64,000 nt of DNA. Origin: Hymenobacter amundsenii. Its GTDB lineage: Bacteria; Bacteroidota; Bacteroidia; Cytophagales; Hymenobacteraceae. The stretch spans positions 1 to 64,000 of the forward strand of contig NZ_NIRR01000014.1 in the NCBI RefSeq assembly GCF_002204745.1, read 5' to 3'. The position numbers were made by a program, and so were the translations under genes. The notes under the pieces were generated by a model. The model saw only the letters and a program-made list of their open reading frames with translations. It ran no database searches and was not told the DNA's origin. Shown piece after piece: positions 1-8,780 of the stretch (the stretch's first letter is position 1; every line of letters begins with the position of its first letter).

Positions 1-316
1 AGCAGGTCACGGGCCAAAAGGTAGAGGTGGCGTATGTAGATCAGGGCTACACGGGCGAAGACGCCGCGTACGCCGCAGCCGTGCATGACATTGACTTACA
101 GGTAATTGCTAAGCCAGCAGGCCAGACCGGCTTTGTGCTGCTGCCCCGCCGCTGGGTGGTCGAGCGCAGCTTCGGCTGGGCCGCTCGTTTCCGACGCCTG
201 GCCCGCGACTACGAACGCCTAGCCCTGACCATGCAGCAATTTCACTTCCTGGCCTTTGCGACACTCTTGCTGGCAAAAGGCGTTTTCCGAGCCACTAGTC
301 CATAACAGGCTCTAGT
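1..316 (+). mobile_element. IS5-family insertion sequence, right end (cut by window start)
   Basis: The first about 316 bases are the downstream end of an insertion sequence whose left part lies outside the window. It contains the end of a DDE transposase. The bases at about 300-316 read, on the opposite strand, GAGCCTGTTATGGACTAG, which looks like the terminal inverted repeat of IS5/IS427-group elements. The other end is not visible, so the exact boundary and any target duplication cannot be confirmed. Confidence 0.6.
3..305 (+). CDS. IS5-family transposase, C-terminal part
   Basis: The frame is open from base 3 to a TAA at 303-305, so this is the C-terminal hundred residues of a longer protein that begins upstream of the window. 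It carries VDQGYTGE (the second catalytic Asp region) and RRWVVERSFGWAARFRRLAR, the C1 signature of IS5/IS427 DDE transposases with the catalytic Glu in VVERSF. The protein cuts and joins IS ends during transposition. Whether the full gene is intact cannot be judged here. A GTG at 27 exists but is not the true start, because the homology continues upstream of it. Confidence 0.85.
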   Translation, partial: QVTGQKVEVAYVDQGYTGEDAAYAAAVHDIDLQVIAKPAGQTGFVLLPRRWVVERSFGWAARFRRLARDYERLALTMQQFHFLAFATLLLAKGVFRATSP

Positions 317-465
317 GACTACTGCCGTTTCCGCTGAAGCCCGCCGAAGAAAACGTCGCGGGTCGCAGAGTCCTTCTTGAACAGCGCGGCGACCCGCGGC
401 CCCCTGTTCTATGCTCCTCCACCGGAAAACCCTTAGCTTAAAGGCTCCCACCAAAGAAGCCTCTC

Positions 466-2094
466 ATGCTAGGATTGATGATGAACGAGCCCCTGCGCAT
501 CGCGGGGCTGCTGGAACACGCCGAGAAGTGGCACGCCGATACCGAGATCGTGAGCCGCTTGCCCGAGGGCCTCATTCACCGCTACACCTACGTCGATTTG
601 GGCCGCCGCAGCCGGCAGTTGGCCAATGCTCTGGCTCGCCTGGGAATTGCCAACGGCGACCGGGTAGGTACGCTGGCCTGGAATACCCACCGCCACCTGG
701 AACTCTACTACGCCGTGTCGGGCTCGGGGGCGGTGTGCCACACCATTAACCCGCGCCTGTTTCCCGAGCAGATTGTTTACATCATTGGCCACGCCCAGGA
801 CCGGGCCGTGTTCTTCGACCTTACCTTTCTGCCCCTGGTGGAAAAGCTGGCGGCGCACTGCCCCGGCGTAGAAGCCTGGGTGCTGATGAGCGACCGGGCC
901 CACATGCCCGAAAGCACTGCCCTTCCCAACCTGCACTGCTACGAAGACCTGGTAGCCGCCGAAAACGCCGACTACCAGTGGCCGGTGTTCGATGAGAACA
1001 CGGCCTCCTCGCTCTGCTACACCTCCGGTACTACCGCCGAGCCAAAGGGCGTACTCTACTCCCACCGCTCCACGCTGCTGCACAGTTTCGCCGCCGCGCT
1101 GCCCGACTGCTTCAACTGCTCATCCCAGGACGTAATTCTGCCCGTCGTGCCCATGTTCCACGTCAACGCCTGGGGCATTCCGTACCTAGCGCCCATGCTG
1201 GGCTGCAAACTGGTGCTGCCCGGGCCGGGCCTGGATGCGGCCAGCCTCTACGAGCTGTTCGAGCAGGAAGGCGTGACGTTCTCGGCCGGGGTGCCTACCA
1301 TCTGGCTCGGGTTGCTAACATTCATGCGCGAGAAGCAGCTGCAGTTTAGCACTCTGCGCCAGACGGTGGTGGGTGGCGCGGCCTGCCCGCCGGCCTTGTT
1401 CAGGGCGTTTGACAAGGAGCTGAACGTACAGATTCGCCACGCCTGGGGCATGACGGAAACCTCGCCCCTGGGCACCGTCTGCACCCTTAAGCCCCAGCAG
1501 CTGAGCCTGAGCTCAGAAGAGCAGTTCGCCCTCAAGACCAAGCAGGGCCGGGTTATTTTTGGGGTTGATATGAAGATCGTGGACGGCGAAGGGCGGGCAC
1601 TACCCCACGATGGGGTGGCCTTCGGCGACCTGCTCGTGCGCGGCCCCTGGGTGGTGGCAGAGTACTTTGGGGCCGACGCGCCCGGCGACCTAACCGCCGA
1701 CGGCTGGTTCGGCACCGGCGATGTAGCCACCATCGACCCGGCCGGCTTCATGCAAATCACCGACCGCTCGAAGGACGTTATCAAGTCGGGTGGGGAGTGG
1801 ATTTCGAGCATCGAGCTGGAAAACCTGGCCGTGGGCCACCCGGCCGTGGCCGAAGCCGCCGTTATTGGCCTGCCCCACCCCAAATGGAGCGAGCGGCCAT
1901 TGCTGGTAATTGTGCGCCGGGCCGGCCACGAGGTCAGCGCCGACGAGCTGCTGGCGTTCTACGAGGGCAAAATAGCCAAGTGGTGGACGCCCGAAGCTGT
2001 GGAATTCGTGGACGAATTGCCCCATACGGCTACCGGCAAGCTGCTTAAAACCAAAATTCGCCAGACGTTCGCGGGGTATGCCTGGGGAGACTGA
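466..2094 (+). CDS. Fatty acyl-CoA ligase (AMP-forming)
   Basis: This 542-residue protein activates a carboxylic acid, probably a medium- or long-chain fatty acid, to its acyl-CoA through an acyl-AMP intermediate in the cytoplasm. The ANL superfamily motifs are all present: the phosphate-binding loop [11 protein letters not shown] (about residue 185), GMTETSPLG (about 327), [10 protein letters not shown] with [13 protein letters not shown] (about 413-445), and the C-terminal catalytic lysine in TATGKLLK (about 522). Length and motif style resemble the AlkK group. The start is ambiguous: ATG codons occur at 466, 478 and 481. AAAGAAG lies 6 bases before 466, while AGGATT lies close to 478/481. 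It stands alone, between an IS end and a large hairpin. Substrate chain length cannot be read from sequence. Confidence 0.9.
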   Translation: MLGLMMNEPLRIAGLLEHAEKWHADTEIVSRLPEGLIHRYTYVDLGRRSRQLANALARLGIANGDRVGTLAWNTHRHLELYYAVSGSGAVCHTINPRLFPEQIVYIIGHAQDRAVFFDLTFLPLVEKLAAHCPGVEAWVLMSDRAHMPESTALPNLHCYEDLVAAENADYQWPVFDENTASSLCYTSGTTAEPKGVLYSHRSTLLHSFAAALPDCFNCSSQDVILPVVPMFHVNAWGIPYLAPMLGCKLVLPGPGLDAASLYELFEQEGVTFSAGVPTIWLGLLTFMREKQLQFSTLRQTVVGGAACPPALFRAFDKELNVQIRHAWGMTETSPLGTVCTLKPQQLSLSSEEQFALKTKQGRVIFGVDMKIVDGEGRALPHDGVAFGDLLVRGPWVVAEYFGADAPGDLTADGWFGTGDVATIDPAGFMQITDRSKDVIKSGGEWISSIELENLAVGHPAVAEAAVIGLPHPKWSERPLLVIVRRAGHEVSADELLAFYEGKIAKWWTPEAVEFVDELPHTATGKLLKTKIRQTFAGYAWGD

Positions 2095-2113
2095 AATGAG
2101 GGATTAAGCATCA

Positions 2114-2203
2114 TGCCATCCCGAGCAGCACGAAGGCCCTACGGAGAAGCTAATCGATAGAAGTTAGCTTCTCCGTAGGGCCTTCGTGCTGCTCGGGATG
2201 GCA
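2114..2203. repeat. Perfect 40-bp inverted repeat (REP-like hairpin)
   Basis: Two perfectly complementary 40-base arms (2114-2153 and 2164-2203) flank a 10-base loop. The outer part reads TGCCATCCCGAGCAGCACGA. It lies between the converging acyl-CoA ligase and DUF2059 genes. A stem of this length should stop or stabilise transcripts from both sides. It resembles in layout, and loosely in outer sequence, the other hairpins at 17142, 36559, 43582 and 45610. Confidence 0.9.
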
Positions 2204-2220
2204 GCCTTTTCACCAACCTC

Positions 2221-2745
2221 CTACTGCTCTGCTCCGGGGGTCTGGTTTTTCATCTTCTCGGCAATGGCTTGCTGCAACTCGGGCAAGTGCTCCTGCATGC
2301 GGCGCTGCCCGATTTCCATGCCAGCAACGGTTAGCTGCGGTAGTTGCTCGATGGTTTTGCGGCCGATGGGAGTCAGGTAGAACTTCGTTAATTCCTTAAG
2401 TTCCTTTTCGGTGAAGGCGCTGGCGTAGAGCTCCACCATCTCGTTTTTGAGAGCGGCCCAACTCATGTATTTGGTGAGGTAGGCGCGCATTTCGGGCTCC
2501 ACGGACTTCATACCGGGGTTCTGCTCGATTTGCCCGGCTAGCATCCGATCCACGGTCAGCGTCAGGTTCTGCTCGGAGTTGGTCGCAGCCAGCAACGCCT
2601 CGGCCGCTTTGCGGTGCCCGGCCGAGAGCGGAACAGCAGTGGCAGTAGTAGCCGGAGCAGCAGCCGGAGTCGTTGTCGTCTGGGCCGAAGCCGGGGGTAG
2701 GGCCAGCACCACGGCAGCGGCCAGCAGCAGAAAGAGTCGTTTCAT
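2221..2745 (-). CDS. DUF2059 family exported protein
   Basis: This 174-residue protein begins with a clear Sec signal peptide (MKRLFLLLAAAVVLALPPASA, cleaved near AQ) followed by a Thr/Ala-rich linker of about 20 residues. The rest (about residues 45-165) looks like a DUF2059 domain, a helical module of unknown function found in exported proteins: it has the typical LLxxTNSEQNLTLTVDRML helix and the AFTEKELKELTKFYLTPIG stretch. The start at 2745 is chosen because it opens the signal peptide. A TACCTCTG promoter-like motif ends four bases before this ATG. It is convergent with the acyl-CoA ligase. No specific function is known. Confidence 0.82.
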   Translation of the reverse strand: MKRLFLLLAAAVVLALPPASAQTTTTPAAAPATTATAVPLSAGHRKAAEALLAATNSEQNLTLTVDRMLAGQIEQNPGMKSVEPEMRAYLTKYMSWAALKNEMVELYASAFTEKELKELTKFYLTPIGRKTIEQLPQLTVAGMEIGQRRMQEHLPELQQAIAEKMKNQTPGAEQ

Positions 2746-2749
2746 CCGG

Positions 2750-2757
2750 CAGAGGTA
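2750..2757 (-). promoter_or_regulatory. Putative -7 promoter element, leaderless start
   Basis: On the minus strand TACCTCTG is followed by CCGG and then the ATG of the DUF2059 gene. This fits the Bacteroidota -7 consensus TAnnTTTG in 7 of its defined positions apart from one T. The four-base gap would put transcription start at or next to the start codon. No clear TTTG is seen about 20 bases upstream, so support rests on the repeated spacing seen at other genes in the window. Confidence 0.35.
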
Positions 2758-2887
2758 CGAAATATTGCTGTTTTTCGGCCCGCTGACACCGTCTGCCTCC
2801 AACCCAATCATCCCAGGAACCGCCTACAAAATCCGTGAACCGAAAGACAGCGGAGTTAAATTCATTGAAATCCGCGCCAATCCGTAG

Positions 2888-4102
2888 TCAGACTTTGACA
2901 ATGATATTGCGCCGGTACATCAGCCAGAGCACCGCGTACCAGATCAGTACGCAGGCCAGCGCCCCGGCAAACGACGCGTTGATGGGACTGAGCCACGACG
3001 CGAACAGCCGCTCGTAGAGCCAGTTTTTGGCCGGGGTTTCGCCCGAGGCAGTAGGCACCATCAACATATTCAGCCAGCGCGCAATAACGCCCGAGAGAAA
3101 GAACACGGTGATGGCATTTACGCCGTACACGGTGCCGAAACGAGTGATCCAGCCGCGCCAACCCTGCACGTCGCAGAGCCAGTAGAGCGCCGCCAGCGTG
3201 GCACCGGCCAGCCCGCCGGTGTAGAGCACGTAGGAACTGGTCCAGAGGCTTTTGTTGATGGGAAACCACAGGTTCCAGACGAGGCCCAGCCCGATGGCCG
3301 CCCCGCTGGCCAGCAGCAGCCACACCACCCGGCTGGCCGCATCGGGCCGGGGCCGGCGCAGCCACTGGCCCGCCAGCAGCCCCAGCAACCCGGTCCCGAT
3401 GGCCGGCAGGGTGCCCAGCAGGCCCTCGGGGTCCCAGGTTTTGCTTTGCACCCAGAGGTGATTTTCGCCCAGCACCGTGCGGTCGAGCCAGGCGCCGAGG
3501 TTGGTGGCGGGCTCCAGGTTGGCCGGGCCGAAACCGGGCACGGGCACCAGTTGCAGCAGCACATTATAACCAACCAGCAGCGCCGCCAATAGCCCCAGCT
3601 GGGTGCGCCAGCCCGTTTTCACGAACACTACCCCGCAGGCCAGAAATACCAGCGCAATGCGCGGTAACACGCCCAGCACCCGCAGGTGAGCAAAGTCGAA
3701 CTTAGGCTGCAGCGCCATCAACAGCCCCAACCCAAACAGCACCGCTGCCCGGCGCGCCACCCGCCCCAGCAGGGCCGCATGGCGCGCGGGGTCTCGCTTC
3801 GCCGAGCCCAGGGCATACGTGATGCTCACGCCCACGATGAACAGGAAAAACGGAAAAATCAGGTCGGTGGGCGTGCAGCCGTGCCATTCGGCGTGCTCCA
3901 GGGGCGCATAGATGTGGCCCCAGTCGCCGGGGTTGTTCACCAGAATCATGGCTGCTACCGTGAGGCCCCGAAACACGTCGAGGCTGATGAGGCGGCCGGG
4001 CTGGGATGCTTCGGCCAGCGGCACCGCGCCAGTGGTTTCGAGGGCAGCCTGAGTAGTTTTCTGCATCACTATTAGCTGGTGTAGCTGGATGAACGAAAGC
4101 AA
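2888..4102 (-). CDS. NagX-like transmembrane acetyltransferase (HGSNAT/DUF5009 family)
   Basis: This 404-residue polytopic inner-membrane protein has roughly ten hydrophobic segments. The family signature lies near the N-terminus: SLDVFRGLTVAAMILVNNPG, then WHGCTPTDLIFPFFLFIVG, which includes the conserved His and Asp of heparan-alpha-glucosaminide N-acetyltransferase relatives. In bacteria such proteins (NagX, DUF5009) are linked to amino-sugar uptake or acetylation. It follows susD by 14 bases and appears to be the last gene of a nagB - susC - susD - nagX series. A second in-frame ATG at 4066 (MQKTTQ) is an alternative start. The substrate is inferred from context and family, not shown. Confidence 0.85.
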   Translation of the reverse strand: MLSFIQLHQLIVMQKTTQAALETTGAVPLAEASQPGRLISLDVFRGLTVAAMILVNNPGDWGHIYAPLEHAEWHGCTPTDLIFPFFLFIVGVSITYALGSAKRDPARHAALLGRVARRAAVLFGLGLLMALQPKFDFAHLRVLGVLPRIALVFLACGVVFVKTGWRTQLGLLAALLVGYNVLLQLVPVPGFGPANLEPATNLGAWLDRTVLGENHLWVQSKTWDPEGLLGTLPAIGTGLLGLLAGQWLRRPRPDAASRVVWLLLASGAAIGLGLVWNLWFPINKSLWTSSYVLYTGGLAGATLAALYWLCDVQGWRGWITRFGTVYGVNAITVFFLSGVIARWLNMLMVPTASGETPAKNWLYERLFASWLSPINASFAGALACVLIWYAVLWLMYRRNIIVKV

Positions 4103-4116
4103 GGGCTAAGCCGGGA

Positions 4117-5415
4117 TTAATTAGCCGGGTCGGCGGGGGTGTTGCTGTTGTTTTCGCGCTCGACCCGTGGGTAGGGATAGAAATTGCGGTTACGTTCAGC
4201 CCCCGATTGGCCTGGGCCAGGCCGCCCGAAGCGCCGACTGTCGCTGAGCCGGAAACCCTGGAAAGCCAGCTCCACGGAGCGGTTGCGCAGGATTTCGAGT
4301 AGCACGGCGTCGGCCGTCAGCGGGCCGGCGTAGGCGGGCAGGTCGGCACCGAGGCCAAAGGGGTCGGCGGCCGGCTGCTTGGTGAGCACCTTGTTAAGCT
4401 CCGTCACGGCGTTGGCCACTTCTCCTTTGCGGGCGTAGGCTTCGGCCCTGATCAGCAGCATTTCGCCGGGCACGTATACCGGAATGGGGGCTCCGTTGGC
4501 CGTGTAAAAGCCCAGGCCGCGGTTCTGGGTAGCCGTGGGGGCAGCCCGTACCAGAAACGGTATTCGCTTGTCGGCCGTGTTGGGAGCCAGCGCCCCGCTC
4601 AGGCCCAGGCTCGTGTTGGTGGGCTCGAAAATATTGCGGTTGCCAAACACTACGTCATACAATGGGTTGCGGGCGTTGTCGTCGAAGTTGAACACCGACT
4701 TGCTACTCAAATTCACCCGGCCAGCGGCAGCCAGGGCCTTATCATAGTCGCCCAGTTCGAGGCTGTAGCGGGCAATGAGGGCTTGGATAGTGTTGGCCAG
4801 ATCGATGCCAGGAATAATTCGGCTGGTAAAGGCGGCCGATACGGGCGTGGCCGCCAGCTGGGTGGCCGCCGCTTCGAGCTGGGTAACGGCACTACGCAAG
4901 GCCTCCTGCCGGGGCACGAAGGCGGCATTGTCGCCCGTTACCAGCGGGGTCTGCTCGAAAAACTGGGTAATGGTGCCCAGGGCCAGGCCCCGGAAAATGC
5001 TGGCATAGGCCACGATGCCGCTCCGGGTGCCCGGATCAACGGCATTGGTGGCGTTGGCCAGAATCAGGTCGGCGTTGGCCCGCACCAGCTGCGACTGGGT
5101 CCAGAGGTTGCGCACTACGGCGTTGTCGTTCACTACGCTGGCGCCGCCCGTGCTTACGTTGAACTCGTCGATGTTGCCCACGTTGAGCACCGTTAACTCA
5201 CGGGTGCTCAGGCCGCCCGCGGCCACTTTATTGTAGAGCACGCTCACGAGGCCGCCGGTAGTGTAGCGGGCCTGCAGGCCGTTGCTGAGCAGAATCAGGC
5301 CATCGGCTGAGCTCACCGCCTGGTCTTGGCTGACGGTGCTAGGGTTGAGGTATTCCTGGTCGCAGCTGCCGAGCCCGAGGCTAGCGGCGGCGAAAAACAG
5401 CAGTATCTTTTTCAT
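4117..5415 (-). CDS. SusD/RagB-family nutrient-binding lipoprotein
   Basis: This 432-residue protein starts with a lipoprotein signal (MKKILLFFAAASLGLGSC, Cys lipobox), so it should be anchored in the outer membrane facing outward. SusD proteins form a lid on the SusC channel and capture glycans or other large nutrients. The typical helical repeat pattern is seen, ending with a conserved ELAFQGFRLSDSRRFGRPG segment that matches the usual C-terminal SusD block. It starts 12 bases after the end of the susC-like gene. At 432 residues it is on the short side for the family. The ligand is unknown; neighbouring nagB and nagX genes suggest an amino sugar. Confidence 0.9.
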   Translation of the reverse strand: MKKILLFFAAASLGLGSCDQEYLNPSTVSQDQAVSSADGLILLSNGLQARYTTGGLVSVLYNKVAAGGLSTRELTVLNVGNIDEFNVSTGGASVVNDNAVVRNLWTQSQLVRANADLILANATNAVDPGTRSGIVAYASIFRGLALGTITQFFEQTPLVTGDNAAFVPRQEALRSAVTQLEAAATQLAATPVSAAFTSRIIPGIDLANTIQALIARYSLELGDYDKALAAAGRVNLSSKSVFNFDDNARNPLYDVVFGNRNIFEPTNTSLGLSGALAPNTADKRIPFLVRAAPTATQNRGLGFYTANGAPIPVYVPGEMLLIRAEAYARKGEVANAVTELNKVLTKQPAADPFGLGADLPAYAGPLTADAVLLEILRNRSVELAFQGFRLSDSRRFGRPGPGQSGAERNRNFYPYPRVERENNSNTPADPAN

Positions 5416-5427
5416 GGGAAGCGAAGG

Positions 5428-8400
5428 CTAGAAGGTGGCCGCGAGGCGAATCTGATAGGAGCGCGGAATAGGCACGTTGCCGAAATCGACGGCCCGCAGC
5501 AGGTCCGACGAGCCGCCGGCGCTGGTTTCGGGGTCGAAGCCGTTGTATTTATCCCACGAGTAGAGGTTGCGCCCGATCAGCGACAAATCGAGGGCGCTGA
5601 TGTACTTCGTGAACGTGGGTAAACCGTAGCTCAGGCCCAGCTCGCGCAGCTTGACGAACGAGCCGTCATCAATGCGGAACTGCTGGGTGTTGTAGATGGA
5701 GAAAATGTAGCCCCGGGGAATCTCACCCCGCAACTCCTGCTCGGCCAAGTCGCCCAGGCCCACGCCCTGGCGGGTGCGCTTGTCAGCATTAAACACGTCT
5801 ACGCCCTGTACCGCATCAAACAGCACCCGCAAACTCAGCTTCTTGTAGGTGAGGCTGGTGCTGGCCGAGCCGGTCCAGTCGGGGTTGGGGTTGCCGATAA
5901 TGGTTTGGGCCACGGCCGTGCCGGGGGCGTAGCTGGGCTGGCCATCGGACCCGCGGGCGGGCACGTAGCTCACCGAGCCCACGGCCTGGTTGCTGGTGCG
6001 CTCATCCTGCGGGAAACCCTGGGGCGTGAGCAGCAGCGAGCCATCGGGGTTGCGGGCATAGGTTGAGCCGTAGAATACGCCCGCCGGCTGGCCCTGAAGC
6101 AGATACACCGGGGCTCCGGCCGAGTTGGCGATGGTAATGGCTTGGGCGTTGCCGTCGGAGCCAGGCAAACTCAGCACCTTGTTGCGGTTGCGACTGAACA
6201 CCAGCGACACATCCCAGGTAAAGTCGGTGGTGCGCACTGGCGTCCCGGTCAGCAACACTTCCAGGCCCTTGTTTTCCATGGTGCCCACGTTGTTCACAAT
6301 CGAGGAGCCACCAGTGGTGGGGGCCAAGTTGCGGCGCACCACTAAGTCGGTAATTTTCTGGCGATACACCGTGACGCTCAGGCCCAGCCGGTCGCTCAGG
6401 AAACCCAGGTCGGCCCCGCCTTCGAGCTCACTTAGGCGTTCGGGCCGCACGTTGGGGTTGGCCAGGGTGGTACCCGGCACCAGGGCATTGCGCGGAAACG
6501 TGACCGGGCTGAACTGGTAGAACCGGTCATAGGGGCCGATGCCGTTCAGGTTGCCGGCATCGCCGTAGCTGGCCCGCAGTTTCAGCGAGTTGAAGGCCGT
6601 GGCAAAGCCCGCGTTCTTCCACACGTCGATATCCGATACGACTAATGAGCCGCTTACTTTAGGGTAGTACTGATTGGTTTCGGAGCTGGAGAACCGCGAC
6701 GACCGGTCGCGGCGGATGGCGCCGGTCAGGAAGGCCAGGTTGCGGTAGCCGATGGTGGCCTGCCCGTAGTAACCGCTCAAATCGGAGCGGTCGAGTGAGT
6801 AGTCGGCCGTGACGGTGCTGGCCGCCGCGCCCCGGATGGTGGTGATGAACGGAGCCAAGTTCTGGCCCTGCTGGGCGGCCAGGCTGTTGCGCCGGAACTG
6901 GTAGCTGTAGCCGGCCCGTAGATTCAGCTTGAAATCCTCCGAGAAATCATACTCGTAGCCGAGGTTGATGTCGGAGTTGAGGTTGATTTCGGTGTTGTTG
7001 GCGTCGGAAGCAAAGCCGTTGGGATAACGCGCCGCCGGCAGGCCGGCCTGGGCCTGGTACGGATAGGGCCGGATGTAGCCCTGCCCCACCTGCGAGTAGG
7101 CATCAACGCCCAGAATGTAATCGAGCGAGAAGTTCTTGAACGGGGTCAGGTTCACCTGAACGTCGGAGATGGTGCGGTTGGTTTGCTGGGTGAACTGCAT
7201 GTCCTCGATGGTCGAGAGCGGATTGACGCGGGTGGGCTCGACGGCCAGCAGGTTGCCGTTGGCATCGCGCCGGGTGATATCGTAGATGTTGTTGGTGATG
7301 TTGATGGCGTTGATGGGGCTGTAGAAAACGTTGCCGTTAGCCTTCTCGCTGGCCGAACTGTTGATGTAGCTCACCCCGGCCGAAATCTTGGCCCAGTTGG
7401 TCAGGCGCTGGTCTACCCGGGCTCGCAGGTTGTAGCGCTTGAAGTTGGTGTCCTTGATAATGCCCTCGTTATTGAGGTAGCCCGCCGACACGAAGTACTG
7501 CGTCCGTTCGGAGCCGCCCGAAATCGACACCCCATTATCGGTACCGTAGGCGGTGCGGAATATCTCCTTGAAGTAGTCGTAGCGCTGCACATCCACGAGG
7601 TTGCTGGCCAGCTGGGTCGTGGTGCCGGCTCGCGTAATCGGGATGGTCGTGGTGCCAGGGTTGGCCGTCGTCTGCGCCGCCGATACGCCCGCAATCGGGT
7701 ACAGCCGCAGCCCCTCGAAGCCAAACTGCTTGCCGTAGGTGTTCACCGGCACCGACTTGCGCAGCTCGTTAAGCTGAAAACTGGTATAGGCCGACACCCG
7801 CGGGGCACCCGACTTCCCGCGCTTGGTGGTAATAATAACAACGCCGTTGGAGGCCCGCGACCCGTATATGGCGGCAGCAGCGGCCCCATTCAGCACGTTC
7901 AGGCTCTCGATATCGTTGGGGTTGACGTCGGCCAAGCGGTTCTGGCCGGGGTTGGCCACGCCCACATCGTTGCTCAGCGCCAGCTGCGACACGTTGGTGC
8001 TCTGGTTGCTCACAATTACCCCGTCAATCACATAGAGCGGGTCGGAGGAACCTGATAGCGAGGTAATACCGCGCAGCTTGATGGACATGGAGCCCGAGGG
8101 GTCGCCCGAGTTCTGGGTTACCTGGGCCCCGGCAATCTTGCCCTGCAAAGCGTTGAGCACCTGGCCGGTACCCGTTTTCTGCAGCTCGGCGCCGTCGATG
8201 GTGGTAATGGCGTTGCCCAGCTCCCGCCGGTTCACGCTCACCGTCGAACCAATAACCACCACATTGTCGAGCGACTGGCTAGCCGAGTTGAGCGTGACGT
8301 TGGTAACCACCGCGGCGCTGGTGCCGAGCGTAATGGCGCGCGTTTCGGTTTTGAAGCCAATGGCCGACAGCGTGAGCCGGTATGGACCAGGGGGCTGGCT

Positions 8401-8619
8401 GACGGCCAACTGGTAGTTGCCCTCGGCGTCGGTGGCGGTGCCGAGGGTGGTGCCGGCCAGCAGCACCGTTACGCCCGGCAGGGGCTGGCCCCGCTCGTCG
8501 GTTACCCGGCCCTGCAACGCGTACGGCTGGCTGGCCTGGGCCCGGGCCGCCACCAATGGCAACGTGGCCAGCCCACCGAGCAGCAGCAGCCGCCCGGGCA
8601 AGAAGTAGTGTTTGAGCAT
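5428..8619 (-). CDS. SusC/RagA-family TonB-dependent outer-membrane transporter
   Basis: This 1063-residue outer-membrane protein imports a bulky nutrient using TonB energy, in partnership with the SusD protein just downstream. After a signal peptide (MLKHYFLPGRLLLLGGL..., ending near ARAQ) comes a carboxypeptidase-regulatory-like domain (GRVTDERGQPLPGVTVLLAG), then the plug with the SusC signature LQGKIAGAQV...YVIDGVIVSN and VLNGAAAAAIYGSRASNGVV, then a long beta-barrel ending in an aromatic Phe (AATF). The ATG at 8619 is chosen because it opens the signal peptide; the reading frame remains open upstream. It follows the nagB/PIG-L gene by about 160 bases, leaving room for its own promoter or leader. 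Confidence 0.93.
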   Translation of the reverse strand: MLKHYFLPGRLLLLGGLATLPLVAARAQASQPYALQGRVTDERGQPLPGVTVLLAGTTLGTATDAEGNYQLAVSQPPGPYRLTLSAIGFKTETRAITLGTSAAVVTNVTLNSASQSLDNVVVIGSTVSVNRRELGNAITTIDGAELQKTGTGQVLNALQGKIAGAQVTQNSGDPSGSMSIKLRGITSLSGSSDPLYVIDGVIVSNQSTNVSQLALSNDVGVANPGQNRLADVNPNDIESLNVLNGAAAAAIYGSRASNGVVIITTKRGKSGAPRVSAYTSFQLNELRKSVPVNTYGKQFGFEGLRLYPIAGVSAAQTTANPGTTTIPITRAGTTTQLASNLVDVQRYDYFKEIFRTAYGTDNGVSISGGSERTQYFVSAGYLNNEGIIKDTNFKRYNLRARVDQRLTNWAKISAGVSYINSSASEKANGNVFYSPINAINITNNIYDITRRDANGNLLAVEPTRVNPLSTIEDMQFTQQTNRTISDVQVNLTPFKNFSLDYILGVDAYSQVGQGYIRPYPYQAQAGLPAARYPNGFASDANNTEINLNSDINLGYEYDFSEDFKLNLRAGYSYQFRRNSLAAQQGQNLAPFITTIRGAAASTVTADYSLDRSDLSGYYGQATIGYRNLAFLTGAIRRDRSSRFSSSETNQYYPKVSGSLVVSDIDVWKNAGFATAFNSLKLRASYGDAGNLNGIGPYDRFYQFSPVTFPRNALVPGTTLANPNVRPERLSELEGGADLGFLSDRLGLSVTVYRQKITDLVVRRNLAPTTGGSSIVNNVGTMENKGLEVLLTGTPVRTTDFTWDVSLVFSRNRNKVLSLPGSDGNAQAITIANSAGAPVYLLQGQPAGVFYGSTYARNPDGSLLLTPQGFPQDERTSNQAVGSVSYVPARGSDGQPSYAPGTAVAQTIIGNPNPDWTGSASTSLTYKKLSLRVLFDAVQGVDVFNADKRTRQGVGLGDLAEQELRGEIPRGYIFSIYNTQQFRIDDGSFVKLRELGLSYGLPTFTKYISALDLSLIGRNLYSWDKYNGFDPETSAGGSSDLLRAVDFGNVPIPRSYQIRLAATF

Positions 8620-8780
8620 AGGAGTGGGAATTGGGAGTGGACGAAGAACGGGAGGCTCCGGCACTGTAAACCGGCGGTACCTCCCGACCAATATAAGATT
8701 TTGCCCGATGGTCCGGCTTTTCCTTCCTGCAGTTGTCAGCCGCCCAAACCTGGGTTGCGCCACCCTCATAGCGCCACGGC
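8620..8780 (-). other. Leader region between nagB/PIG-L and susC
   Basis: This 161-base gap holds an interrupted hairpin just upstream of susC: GGGAGG near 8651 pairs with CCTCCC near 8681, with an inner CCGG/CCGG pair. On the minus strand TATATTGG lies upstream of it, which resembles a -7 promoter element but has no clear TTTG partner. The hairpin would sit in the susC leader RNA. Any regulatory role is conjecture. Confidence 0.3.
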
